From Sphingobacterium sp. SGR-19 (GTDB taxonomy: Bacteria; Bacteroidota; Bacteroidia; Sphingobacteriales; Sphingobacteriaceae), in NCBI RefSeq assembly GCF_011043555.1, contig NZ_JAAKGS010000007.1:62001-126000 (forward strand): 64,000 nucleotides of DNA. Direction: 5' to 3'. Position numbers and translations under genes: made by a program. The notes under the pieces were generated by a model, which saw only the letters and a program-made list of their open reading frames with translations, was not told where the DNA came from and did no database searches. How positions within the stretch are numbered: the stretch's first letter is position 1; each line of letters opens with the position of its first letter. Of this stretch, positions 1 to 8,907 are shown piece after piece.

Positions 1-1538
1 TGGTCTGATAGAATCGCCAACGGAACATCCGTTCCCATAGAACCGATTGGTTCATAACCCGTCACCGCCATCGGCGTGATGATGTTTTCTAAGTCTTCGC
101 GAGAATAACCGAAGGCTTGCTGGTATTTGAATACAGATTCTTTTTTAAGGTAGGTATAGGTAACGCGTGGTTTTTCCAGCTCCTCCATCCGGATTTTGTA
201 ATTATCCAGCCATTCCGCGTAAGGTTGCTGGCGGATGAGTTCGCCTTTGACTTCTTCGTCGGAACGAATGCAGCCTTTTTCCATATCCACGACGAAAATT
301 TTTCCGGGCTGCTGGCGGCCTTTTTTTATAATGAGGCTCTCCGGCACGGGGAGTGCACCAGCTTCTGAAGCCACGACGACGCGGTCATCAGATGTAACGG
401 CAAAACGCAGTGGTCTTAGCCCGTTTCGGTCTAATGTGGCACCAATGGTATTACCGTCGGTGAAACATAATGCGGCAGGACCATCCCATGGTTCCATTAA
501 TGTCGCGTGGTATTCATAGAATGCTCTTTTCAGCGGATCCATTTGGGTGTTGCCATCCCAAGCCTCCGGTACGAGCATCAACATGACATGCGGCAAACTT
601 CTTCCGCTATGTAAAAGTAATTCTACGACGTTATCTAAACAAGCAGAGTCGGATTGTCCGCGATCTACTACCGGAAGCAGTATTTGCATCTCTTCTTCTG
701 TAAAATAAGGTGAAGAAAGTGCTCTAGCACCGGCGTAAAACCAGTTTAAGTTTCCGGTCAAGGTGTTGATCTCCCCATTGTGCGCAATATTGCGGAACGG
801 TTGTGCCAACGACCAAGAAGGAAAAGTATTTGTCGAAAAACGTGAGTGTACCAAGCCAAATGCCGATACAACACGTGGATCTTTCAGATCTTCGAAGTAT
901 GTGCCAACCTGATAGGTTGTTAATTGTCCTTTATAGACGATCGTCTTACAAGATAGTGATGCAATATATAAAGGTAGAGGATATGTTTGATGTTGTTTTA
1001 TTTTCTGAATAATGAGGCGTCTGAGAACGAAAAGCTTCCGTTCGAAATCCGTTGTGCTGGATACGCCATCAGGACGGGAGACAAAAAACTGAACAATCTC
1101 GGGTTCTGCACCTAATGCCGTTGGGCCGATGCCCTCACGATTGACAGGAACATCGCGGAAGCCTAAAAACTTCATGCCACGTTCTTCTGTTGCTTCTATA
1201 ATAGCGTTACGGCAAATTAGGTTTAACTCTTCTTCCTTGGGAAGAAAGACCATACCCGTGCCGTAATACCCTGGCTCTTCTAACTGGATGCCGAGGTTTA
1301 TACACTCTTCCCATAAAAATTCATGTGGTAATTGAATCATAATCCCAGCTCCGTCACCACTTTCTGGGTCGCAACCACATGCTCCCCGGTGTTCCATGTT
1401 TTCTAACATGGTCAACGCATCTCTGACTTGCTGATGCGACTTCTTTCCTTTGATGTGTGCAACAAAGCCTACACCACACGCATCATGCTCAAAGTCAGGA
1501 TTATACAGCCCTTGTTCCGGTAATCTTTCGTTTGTCAT
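1..1538 (-). CDS. gltB: Glutamate synthase large subunit, N-terminal part (cut by window edge)
   Basis: About 512 N-terminal residues of the NADPH-dependent glutamate synthase large chain, which makes glutamate from glutamine and 2-oxoglutarate. The visible part is the class II glutamine amidotransferase domain. The motif DACGVGF places the catalytic cysteine at residue 21, so the first 20 residues are the propeptide that is normally removed. Other family motifs are MLENMEHRGACGCDPESGDG, GLVHSRFSTNTFPSW, AHNGEINT and LDRNGLRPLRF. I followed the frame over several stretches and met no stop. The start at 1536-1538 has a strong GAGGAG ribosome binding site just upstream, which is unusual here because most genes in the window have weak ones. 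The FMN and iron-sulphur parts lie outside the window, and gltD would be expected beyond the left edge. Confidence 0.95.
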   Translation of the reverse strand, partial: MTNERLPEQGLYNPDFEHDACGVGFVAHIKGKKSHQQVRDALTMLENMEHRGACGCDPESGDGAGIMIQLPHEFLWEECINLGIQLEEPGYYGTGMVFLPKEEELNLICRNAIIEATEERGMKFLGFRDVPVNREGIGPTALGAEPEIVQFFVSRPDGVSSTTDFERKLFVLRRLIIQKIKQHQTYPLPLYIASLSCKTIVYKGQLTTYQVGTYFEDLKDPRVVSAFGLVHSRFSTNTFPSWSLAQPFRNIAHNGEINTLTGNLNWFYAGARALSSPYFTEEEMQILLPVVDRGQSDSACLDNVVELLLHSGRSLPHVMLMLVPEAWDGNTQMDPLKRAFYEYHATLMEPWDGPAALCFTDGNTIGATLDRNGLRPLRFAVTSDDRVVVASEAGALPVPESLIIKKGRQQPGKIFVVDMEKGCIRSDEEVKGELIRQQPYAEWLDNYKIRMEELEKPRVTYTYLKKESVFKYQQAFGYSREDLENIITPMAVTGYEPIGSMGTDVPLAILSD

Positions 1539-1685
1539 TTCTCTCCTCAAAATATTTGGTTGCTAATATATGAATAAAAAATGTTTTTTATTGTAATTTT
1601 TATAAAAAAAATATCTTAGCGTTGATGTATTTTTAATTAAATATGTTTTTATTGCGGAAATTGTATTTGCTTATTTGGATTCAGT

Positions 1686-2060
1686 CTAGGGTTTATCAGC
1701 GGGCGGCAACGGATAATCCTGTTTATCAAACCAATCTTCGTTTTCATAAATATAGTCTGCCAATCGTTGCACCACTGTAGTTCCTCCACAACCAACCGGT
1801 GTAACGCGCGAAGATCTTCGTTATGGCTGTATACCGCCGTGTGGAAATCGGCGATATCAATCGAGAACCGTTCTCCCATATCAGGAAGTTCCACGTTTTC
1901 CTCTAGCTTAAAGGCCGCTTCCAGAAAAACGAGCTGCTGTTTAATCTTTTTGCGCGACTCAAAACGGTACATGCGAGCACCTTTCCATGGATTGACTTTG
2001 ACTTTGATACGGGATGATCCGGTTCGGCACGTAAGTTGGTAGCCTTCGGTACTGGTCCAT
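1686..2060 (-). pseudogene. Frameshifted small gene of unknown function
   Basis: A coding-like stretch that no single frame covers. The best reading starts at ATG 2058-2060 (MDQY...). It moves near 2048 into a frame reading EGYQLTCRTGSSRIKVKVNP and on to HRLVVEELQ, then returns near 1775 to the first frame, reading VVQRLADYIYENEDWFD and ending DYPLPPADKP with a stop at 1686-1688. The two shifts cancel each other. The middle frame alone gives a 107-residue ORF from ATG 1972 to 1649, but its tail (IRCRPLINPRLNPNKQ) looks non-coding. Joined, the product would be about 124 residues, soluble, with many charged helices. I do not recognise the family. It may be a decayed gene or carry sequencing errors. 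Confidence 0.45.
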
Positions 2061-2082
2061 TGGCTGACTTGTGCGACTATTT

Positions 2083-2098
2083 AAGCAATCGATTGCTT
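2083..2098. promoter_or_regulatory. 16-bp perfect palindrome (operator-like)
   Basis: AAGCAATCGATTGCTT is self-complementary over 16 bases. It lies between the start of the broken gene (2060, minus) and the phosphoesterase start (2180, plus). A dimeric repressor site is the simplest reading; no terminator T-tract follows. Confidence 0.4.
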
Positions 2099-2128
2099 TT
2101 AACTTCCTGTTGCGCCCGTCGTTTTTAT

Positions 2129-2148
2129 TATGTAATATTGATTACATA
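2129..2148. promoter_or_regulatory. Inverted repeat upstream of phosphoesterase
   Basis: TATGTAAT and ATTACATA form 8-bp arms around a 4-base centre, ending 31 bases before the phosphoesterase start codon. The spacing and symmetry suit a transcription factor site. No regulator is encoded next to it. Confidence 0.4.
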
Positions 2149-2179
2149 TCGTTACGAAAAACCTTGACGAACCATTGAC

Positions 2180-3391
2180 ATGAACAACAGAAGAAATTTT
2201 CTAAAACAGATGTCCTTACTTTCTGTAGGGGCTTTTACGACTAATGTAGCTGCGCCGGTTTTTGCCATTGCAAATCGTAGGCAGGAATCTTTTATGGAGG
2301 ATAACCTTACCGTTCCGCCTTATTTGCAAAACCTCACGGCAACGTCTGTATATGTCATGTTTATCACCGCAGCGAAATCATACAGTTGGGTGGAATATGA
2401 GGGAGAAGACAACGCTGTACAAAAAATGCATATGGAAGACGATGGCTTGTATGATGCATACGTAAAACTGAATAAAATTTACATCCCGGATCTGCAACCG
2501 GGCAGAACCTATCGCTATAGGGTCTGTTCGAAACCCATCACGTTGTTTGAACCCTATAAGTTGGAATACGGAGAAGAGGTGCGGACAGGATGGTTTACTT
2601 TTAATACACCCGCTGCCGATGCGCAGGAAATTTCTTGCCTTGTGCTGAACGATATACACGAAAGTCCCGAAGCTTTTGGTAAATTGCTTTCTTTGGTAAA
2701 AGATAGACCCTATGAATTTGTCGCGTTGAATGGCGATACGTTTCATTATCAGACAGACGAACAGCAGATTGTAGACCATCTCTTATTGCCGTGTACCAAT
2801 GTTTTCGCCAGCCAAAAACCGTTTTTGATGATACGCGGTAACCACGAGACGCGCGGTAAGTTCCGCCGTGAATTCAAAAACTATTTTGCACTTCCTAACG
2901 ATAAATATCATTTTAGTTTTGAGCAAGGGCCTGTCTTTTGGATTGTATTGGATACAGGCGAAGATAAACCCGATGACCATCCGGTTTATGCTGGGATTGT
3001 TGATTTTGACGGGCTGCGCGAACGTCAAGCAAAATGGCTGACAGAAGTGGTCAAAACAAAAGCCTATAAAGAAGCAAAATATCGCGTTGTTCTGATGCAT
3101 ATCCCTCCTTATCACAGTGGTGACTGGCACGGGCCTATGCATTGTCAAAAGTTATTTTCACCGATTTTTGAAGCCCATAGTGTGGATTTGGTCGTGTCTG
3201 GCCATACACACCGATATGGTGTACATCCACCCGATACCGACCATAGTTATCCTATCTTAATTGGTGGTGGTTCAAAAGACGGTACCAGAACAATCATGCA
3301 TATTGCAGCGAATACGCAACAACTCCATGTAGACATGATCCGAGATGATGGCGAAAAAGTAGGGGAATATACCATTAAAGCAAAATATTAA
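2180..3391 (+). CDS. Tat-exported calcineurin-like metallophosphoesterase
   Basis: Metal-dependent phosphoesterase of 403 residues, predicted to act outside the cytoplasm on an unknown phosphate ester. The N-terminus has a Tat-type signal (NRRNFLKQ followed by a hydrophobic stretch and an Ala-rich cleavage region near residue 28). Residues about 40-145 look like a fibronectin-like purple acid phosphatase N-domain. The two-metal core follows in the usual order: NDIHE near 157, NGDTFH near 185, GNHE near 219, HIPPYH near 308 and GHTHRY near 341. The gene stands alone after a gap with two palindromes. The sigma factor gene starts 33 bases downstream, so the two may be co-transcribed. Confidence 0.88.
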   Translation: MNNRRNFLKQMSLLSVGAFTTNVAAPVFAIANRRQESFMEDNLTVPPYLQNLTATSVYVMFITAAKSYSWVEYEGEDNAVQKMHMEDDGLYDAYVKLNKIYIPDLQPGRTYRYRVCSKPITLFEPYKLEYGEEVRTGWFTFNTPAADAQEISCLVLNDIHESPEAFGKLLSLVKDRPYEFVALNGDTFHYQTDEQQIVDHLLLPCTNVFASQKPFLMIRGNHETRGKFRREFKNYFALPNDKYHFSFEQGPVFWIVLDTGEDKPDDHPVYAGIVDFDGLRERQAKWLTEVVKTKAYKEAKYRVVLMHIPPYHSGDWHGPMHCQKLFSPIFEAHSVDLVVSGHTHRYGVHPPDTDHSYPILIGGGSKDGTRTIMHIAANTQQLHVDMIRDDGEKVGEYTIKAKY

Positions 3392-3424
3392 CGTTATTTA
3401 TATTGTATTTTGGTTCGCTACAAT

Positions 3425-4027
3425 ATGAAAGAAGAAGAATATTTTGATGAGGCGAAGCTTTTGGAGGAAATGAAGCAAGACAATATAGCGGCATTTAACC
3501 AATTGTATAATAAATATGCACCCATTCTTTACCAACGTTTGTTGCGGTTGCTCAAGAATCCCGAAAGCGTTGAGGAAATTTTACAAGATGTATTCTTGAA
3601 AATATGGAATAAACGGGAAGAGATTAAACCGGAAAAGGGCTTTAAAACGTTTATCTACCGTATGGCTGATCATATGGCCATTGATCTGTTTCGTAAGATC
3701 GGTCGTGATAAAGCAATGCAATTGGAGCTTTGGGCAGCTTCCGTTAGCTTTTATTTACATACCGAAGAGCAAGTGTTCGATAAAGAAAAGGCAGGCATTA
3801 TCCAAGAAGCCATTCGGAGCCTTCCGCCAAAACGGAGAGAAATCCTAATCCAATGCAAGCTCGAAGATAAAAGTTATAAAGAAGTGGCAGAAATGATGGG
3901 AATTTCTGTCTCTACTGTCAGCAACCAGTTAGTTTCTGCTATGAAAGATATCAGAGAATATATCGTGAAAAACTACCGTGAAGATTATCTCATCAGCCTT
4001 ATTTTTATCGCTATATTGTCTTTCTGA
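3425..4027 (+). CDS. ECF sigma factor, FecI/SusC-associated type
   Basis: RNA polymerase sigma-70 family factor of 200 residues. Region 2 carries the typical NPESVEEILQDVFLKIWNKR motif. Region 4 carries PPKRREILIQCKLEDKSYKE followed by the helix-turn-helix MGISVSTVSNQL. I chose ATG 3425; a TTG five codons upstream is possible but needless. The anti-sigma gene follows after 78 bases and the SusC transporter after that. This is the usual arrangement in which substrate binding at SusC releases the sigma factor, which then switches on the transporter genes. Confidence 0.92.
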   Translation: MKEEEYFDEAKLLEEMKQDNIAAFNQLYNKYAPILYQRLLRLLKNPESVEEILQDVFLKIWNKREEIKPEKGFKTFIYRMADHMAIDLFRKIGRDKAMQLELWAASVSFYLHTEEQVFDKEKAGIIQEAIRSLPPKRREILIQCKLEDKSYKEVAEMMGISVSTVSNQLVSAMKDIREYIVKNYREDYLISLIFIAILSF

Positions 4028-4105
4028 AAAAAAATCACTAGCCCAATAGTGTGTTTTGTCCCGTCGTTCGTATAGGATATAAATAAGCGATAAACCTAAC
4101 GATTG

Positions 4106-5278
4106 ATGGCTTTGGATACAGATGATAAAACCTATACGCTTTTACGCGCTTTTATAAATGACCAACTGGAAAGGTCACAGCTGGAAGAACTATTTGCTTT
4201 AATCGAGGAAGTGGATGAAGAGCAATTGCATATAGCAATCCGTCGTATTCTGGATGAAGAGCATACGCCGGAAAACCTCGATTTTATACAGGAACGTGTA
4301 GAACTCCTTCAAGAGGATATTTTGTCGAAAATCATTCCTGAACAAACACGAACGCCGCAAATAAAGCTGTTCAACATACGCCTAGCGATTGGTATAGCGG
4401 CCATGTTGGCCGTTGTGTTTACCATCACTTACCTATTCCAACGACGTGAAAAAGTATCTCCTGCAGCAGACCGCGGTATTGCTTCGACTATTATGCCGGG
4501 TGGTAACAGGGCAACAATCACGGTAAATGGACAAGATTTTGAACTGGATACTGATCAAGGGGAATTGGTACTAGGGGCGGATAGTCTTTTTTATGGCGAT
4601 GGACAATTATTAACAACTACCGGTGCTCAGCAATCTGTTCAGGTCAAAACGCCTCTAGGCGGACAATACCAACTTATGTTGGCGGACGGTTCGCAAGTAT
4701 GGCTGAATGCCGGAAGCGAGTTGACATATAATACCGGATTCGGAACACATAACCGTGCCTTACGTTTAGAGGGAGAAGCTTATTTCGACGTGGTCAAAAA
4801 TCCCGATCTTCCCTTTACCGTGGAAATCAATGGGCAGCAAGTAGAGGTGTTGGGAACGGCTTTTAACATCAGTGCATATGCTGAAGAACCTATGGTGAAG
4901 ACAACGCTCCAACGGGGATCGTTAGCGGTAGCTAATAATGATCAAAAGTTGATATTAAAACCCAATCAACAGGCCATCTTGGATAAAAATGCAAAGAAAA
5001 TAGCGATGCGCGACGTCAATGCATCGAGTATCGCCGCTTGGAAAGACGGCATATTCGATTTCCACGGTATGGATGTGGAAGAATGTATGCGTGTTATCGC
5101 ACGATGGTATCAGCTGGATATCGTATACGAAGAAAAGGTGCCTTCCGTTCTTTTAGGCGGTAAAATGAGTAGAGGGGTGCGGCTTTCGACTTTTCTCGAG
5201 TTTCTGGAAGCGAATTTCGATATCCATGGCGAAGTGACTACCGATCGAAAATTGATAATCACAAAAAATAATAAATAA
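4106..5278 (+). CDS. FecR-type anti-sigma factor
   Basis: Single-pass inner membrane anti-sigma factor of 390 residues. The N-terminal part (about 1-85) is cytoplasmic and should bind the sigma factor. A transmembrane helix follows near residues 88-112 (IGIAAMLAVVFTITYLF). The FecR domain spans about 175-275, with the family motif LADGSQVWLNAGSELTY and LEGEAYFDV. The C-terminal DUF4974-like domain (about 310-385) resembles the STN fold and is expected to touch the SusC N-terminal domain. ATG 4106 is preferred to the TTG just before it. It lies between the sigma gene and susC, as expected. Confidence 0.92.
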   Translation: MALDTDDKTYTLLRAFINDQLERSQLEELFALIEEVDEEQLHIAIRRILDEEHTPENLDFIQERVELLQEDILSKIIPEQTRTPQIKLFNIRLAIGIAAMLAVVFTITYLFQRREKVSPAADRGIASTIMPGGNRATITVNGQDFELDTDQGELVLGADSLFYGDGQLLTTTGAQQSVQVKTPLGGQYQLMLADGSQVWLNAGSELTYNTGFGTHNRALRLEGEAYFDVVKNPDLPFTVEINGQQVEVLGTAFNISAYAEEPMVKTTLQRGSLAVANNDQKLILKPNQQAILDKNAKKIAMRDVNASSIAAWKDGIFDFHGMDVEECMRVIARWYQLDIVYEEKVPSVLLGGKMSRGVRLSTFLEFLEANFDIHGEVTTDRKLIITKNNK

Positions 5279-5402
5279 CGATTTAGCATTTAATAAAAAT
5301 GATAAAGTTAATCCGGCGTCCACCTTAATCTTCATATAGGATCAAGACAAACACAACCAAAAAGATTAAATTATAATAACTATAAACCTCATTCAGTACA
5401 CT

Positions 5403-8400
5403 ATGACGAACAAACACACCAAGGATGGAGCATATGAAATTGTTCCAAACCGAAAGAGGCTTCTATTGAATATTCATCGGAAACTGCTAATTTTCTGTAA
5501 GGTTCTTCCGTTGTTCCTGATCAGCAATTTACCATTGCATGCCGAGATATTCTCGCAGACGCTCTCCTTGAAATCCAAATCGATTAAGCTGGAACAAGTT
5601 TTTAAACTGATAGAACAAAAAACCAACTACGTTGTACTCTACAACTATAATGAATTGAAAGCTATCAATCCGGTACATGTTGATGTGCACAACGCACAGC
5701 TAAACCAGTTCCTCGATGTGGTGCTAAAAGACTTACCGTTAAACTATACCATTGATGATAAAACGATTCTTATCAGCAATAAAAAAGTAAACAGATCGCA
5801 TAGAGCGGTGGAATCAAACAGTCGTAGCGGGAAAGAAGCGTCCGTACAGCGCACCATTAAAGGAACCGTAATCGATGACGAAGGGTCTCCGTTATCGGGC
5901 GTTACCGTTGCAGAGATAGGTACGACGAATGCTACGTCCACAGGAGGCGAAGGGGAATTCGAATTGCAGAGTTCCGCATCACAGGTTGCGTTGAGTTTTT
6001 CGTTGGTGGGATATGAACCTCATCGGGAAACGGTAGGCAGCAGCGGTGTTGTCCGCGTGACGTTAAAAGCTTCTATGAGTGACCTCGATGAAGTAGTCGT
6101 TGTCGGTTTTGGTACGCAGCGAAAAGAAAACCTAACCGGATCTGTTGCTTCCGTAAACATGTCGGACGTGGTCGACAGCCGTCCGATTACATCGCTGTCC
6201 GCGGGATTAGCCGGACAAGCTCCCGGCTTGTATGTCAACCAGGGATCTGGTAGGCCCGGAAATGACGGCGGTACGCTGAGAGTACGCGGGCAAGGAACAC
6301 TGAACAACGCCAATCCGTTGGTGGTTATCGACGGAGTAGTTGGTGACATGAATCTAATCAACCCGCAAGATGTAGAAAGTATATCTGTGTTAAAAGATGC
6401 TGCCTCGGCCTCGATCTACGGATCACGTGCGGCGAACGGGGTAATCCTGATAACGACAAAACGTGGTAAGACCGATCAGTTCCGTTTGGTATATAATAAC
6501 TACTTCTCTACGCAGCAACCATCCAATACAATCAATACCGTATCCAATTACGCGAACTATATGGAATTGATAAACGAAGGTTACAAAAATGGCGACCCGA
6601 ATGCTAATCCTATTTTTTCGCAGGAAATGATCGATTTGTGGCGAGCAAATGAAGGACAAGATCCATTGAAGTATCCAAATACAGACTGGGTTGACGAAGT
6701 ATTTCAACGCAAACTCAGCCAAAACCATAATTTATCGTTTAGTGGTGGAAGTGAAAAGATAAAATTCTTTGGGTCGTATGGTCTGCTGGATAACCCCGGT
6801 GTCATCGAGCAAGCAACTTATAAACGTCACAGTGGACGTGTCAATTTGGAAGCGGATGTTAAACCTTGGCTAACACTTGGCGCAAACGTGAACGGTGTGG
6901 TTTCAAAAACGGACGCGGGAACCGATATCATTACACAGGTTTTTGAATTCGCAGGTGCAAGTACACCCGGTATGGTGCTACGTGCTCCTGATGGACGTTT
7001 CGGATCGGTCAATAACCCCGAAGACGATCCGCAGGCAAATAACGTGTTGCATCGTCTTTATGGTAGGAAAGGCGACATCAACAAAAACAGGTTGGTATCT
7101 CGCTTTTTTGCAAAACTCAAACCCATAGAGGGGTTGTCGATTGAGGGGTCGTATACCTATACCTATGATGACGATTTTGTTTACTGGCAACCGTTGTTTA
7201 ATAATCGTTGGAACTTTTTGTCCAATACCGTGGCTTCAGCTGGAACAGGACGTACATCGGTTACCAACGAATCTGTCAAAACATACCGGTATTACATGGA
7301 CGGTATTGCGCGCTATGAAAACAAAGCAATCGATAACCGCTTAAGCTACGAAGTGATGGTCGGTGCCAGCCAGGAGTATTATAAAGACGGATGGTTCAGA
7401 GCATCCAAACTCGATCTCATCGATCCAAGTCTCTCGGTATTAAATGCGGCAACTATGGATGCCGCTGCCGCCGGTAACTTGACAGACTGGGCCATGCGTT
7501 CGTTCTTCGGTCGGATAAATTTAGCATGGGATGATAAATACCTGTTGGAAGCCAATCTAAGAACAGACGGTTCGTCGCGGTTTATGACCGGCAAAAGCCG
7601 TTGGGGTACATTCCCTTCGGTATCGGCAGGATGGAAGATATCTTCGGAAGACTTCTATAATGTAAGCTGGATGCCAACTTTAAAAATCAGGGGATCATAT
7701 GGTGCATTGGGTAATAATGGGACGATCGACACCCGGTTTAGATATGATGATAAAATCAATAACTATGAATACCTTACATTGTACAATGCCGCAAACTACG
7801 TACTGAACAACCAACTCTTCGTCGGGTTTGCACAGACGGGTTTGAGCAATTCACTTTTGACCTGGGAAAGTACTTATATTCTTAATGGCGGTATTGACTT
7901 TGATTTGTTCAACTATGGCCTAACAGGTTCGATCGATGTTTTTAACAAAGTGACCAATAATATTCTGATCGATCTTCCAGCACCACTGGTGGTCGGGGAT
8001 GCGACGATTCCACGTACTAATGCTGCAAAAGTCAGAAATGCCGGAGTAGAACTTAACCTGAACTACCGCGGTACGATTAAAGATGACTTCCGATACAATA
8101 TTGGCGGAAACTTTACCTTTATCGATAACAAAGTCTTGAAGTTCAAAGGCGAAGACAGGGCGATCGATGGCGCAAACCTTATTCAAGAAGGCTATGCCAT
8201 CAATACACAATATATTCTATTGGCGGACCGTATCGTGCAAACGGAAGCGGATATGCAATTGGTACAGCAGATGATAGACAATGCACCTATTAATCCCGAT
8301 ACGGGTAATCCGATGAATCCCTTTGCCGCTTATGGTAGACCTGTACTAGGTGATTTGTTGTATAAGGATGTCAATGGTGATGGTGTGATTAACGACGAAG

Positions 8401-8897
8401 ACCGGGTACCGATAGGCAATGGGACTGCACCTCGCCTCACCTTTGGTTTCAATCTCGGCTTGGATTATAAAGGGTTTGATTTTTCGATGTTGTTGCAGGG
8501 TAACGCTGGAAATAAAGTCGTATGGACTGACAATTACTTCACACCAAATGTGCGGTGGGGATATCAGATTAATCAAGATATAGCCGATGGCAGATGGGTA
8601 GAAGGTGAAACCGATGCGAAGTATCCGCGCCTGTTGCCCTATACCGATACACGGAATATCCGTAATAGTGATTTCTGGTTACAGAATAAATCATTTTTGC
8701 GTGTAAAGAATATCCAACTTGGCTATACCTTACCGAATAGCATAACCGAGCGTTTTGCTGTCCAAAATCTTCGTGTTTTCGGATCGCTAGAAAACTTCTG
8801 GACACTCACCAATTACATGGGGTTTGACCCAGAAGTTAGTGGAACGCAGTACCCAACGATGAAACAAGCGGTGTTTGGTCTAAGTCTTACTTTTTAA
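5403..8897 (+). CDS. SusC/RagA-family TonB-dependent outer membrane transporter
   Basis: Outer membrane active importer of 1164 residues for glycan fragments, powered by TonB. Order of parts: signal sequence in the first ~48 residues; STN signalling domain (about 50-125, LSLKSKSIKLEQVFKLIEQK), which suits the upstream sigma/anti-sigma pair; carboxypeptidase-like regulatory domain (about 150-230, IKGTVIDDEGSPLSGVTV); plug with DEVVVVGFGTQRKENLTGSV and VLKDAASASIYGSRAANGVI; then the beta barrel ending in VFGLSLTF with a terminal Phe. The SusD partner starts 10 bases downstream. Length and domain order are complete. Confidence 0.96.
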   Translation: MTNKHTKDGAYEIVPNRKRLLLNIHRKLLIFCKVLPLFLISNLPLHAEIFSQTLSLKSKSIKLEQVFKLIEQKTNYVVLYNYNELKAINPVHVDVHNAQLNQFLDVVLKDLPLNYTIDDKTILISNKKVNRSHRAVESNSRSGKEASVQRTIKGTVIDDEGSPLSGVTVAEIGTTNATSTGGEGEFELQSSASQVALSFSLVGYEPHRETVGSSGVVRVTLKASMSDLDEVVVVGFGTQRKENLTGSVASVNMSDVVDSRPITSLSAGLAGQAPGLYVNQGSGRPGNDGGTLRVRGQGTLNNANPLVVIDGVVGDMNLINPQDVESISVLKDAASASIYGSRAANGVILITTKRGKTDQFRLVYNNYFSTQQPSNTINTVSNYANYMELINEGYKNGDPNANPIFSQEMIDLWRANEGQDPLKYPNTDWVDEVFQRKLSQNHNLSFSGGSEKIKFFGSYGLLDNPGVIEQATYKRHSGRVNLEADVKPWLTLGANVNGVVSKTDAGTDIITQVFEFAGASTPGMVLRAPDGRFGSVNNPEDDPQANNVLHRLYGRKGDINKNRLVSRFFAKLKPIEGLSIEGSYTYTYDDDFVYWQPLFNNRWNFLSNTVASAGTGRTSVTNESVKTYRYYMDGIARYENKAIDNRLSYEVMVGASQEYYKDGWFRASKLDLIDPSLSVLNAATMDAAAAGNLTDWAMRSFFGRINLAWDDKYLLEANLRTDGSSRFMTGKSRWGTFPSVSAGWKISSEDFYNVSWMPTLKIRGSYGALGNNGTIDTRFRYDDKINNYEYLTLYNAANYVLNNQLFVGFAQTGLSNSLLTWESTYILNGGIDFDLFNYGLTGSIDVFNKVTNNILIDLPAPLVVGDATIPRTNAAKVRNAGVELNLNYRGTIKDDFRYNIGGNFTFIDNKVLKFKGEDRAIDGANLIQEGYAINTQYILLADRIVQTEADMQLVQQMIDNAPINPDTGNPMNPFAAYGRPVLGDLLYKDVNGDGVINDEDRVPIGNGTAPRLTFGFNLGLDYKGFDFSMLLQGNAGNKVVWTDNYFTPNVRWGYQINQDIADGRWVEGETDAKYPRLLPYTDTRNIRNSDFWLQNKSFLRVKNIQLGYTLPNSITERFAVQNLRVFGSLENFWTLTNYMGFDPEVSGTQYPTMKQAVFGLSLTF

Positions 8898-8907
8898 ACG
8901 ATTAGAG

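Noticed and set aside
117..519. Two plus-strand ORFs at the left edge
   Set aside because: They lie antisense to gltB, which reads through the whole region in one frame.
1649..1972. 107-residue minus-strand ORF as an intact gene
   Set aside because: The C-terminal third looks non-coding, and a better tail exists in another frame, so it is treated as part of a broken gene.
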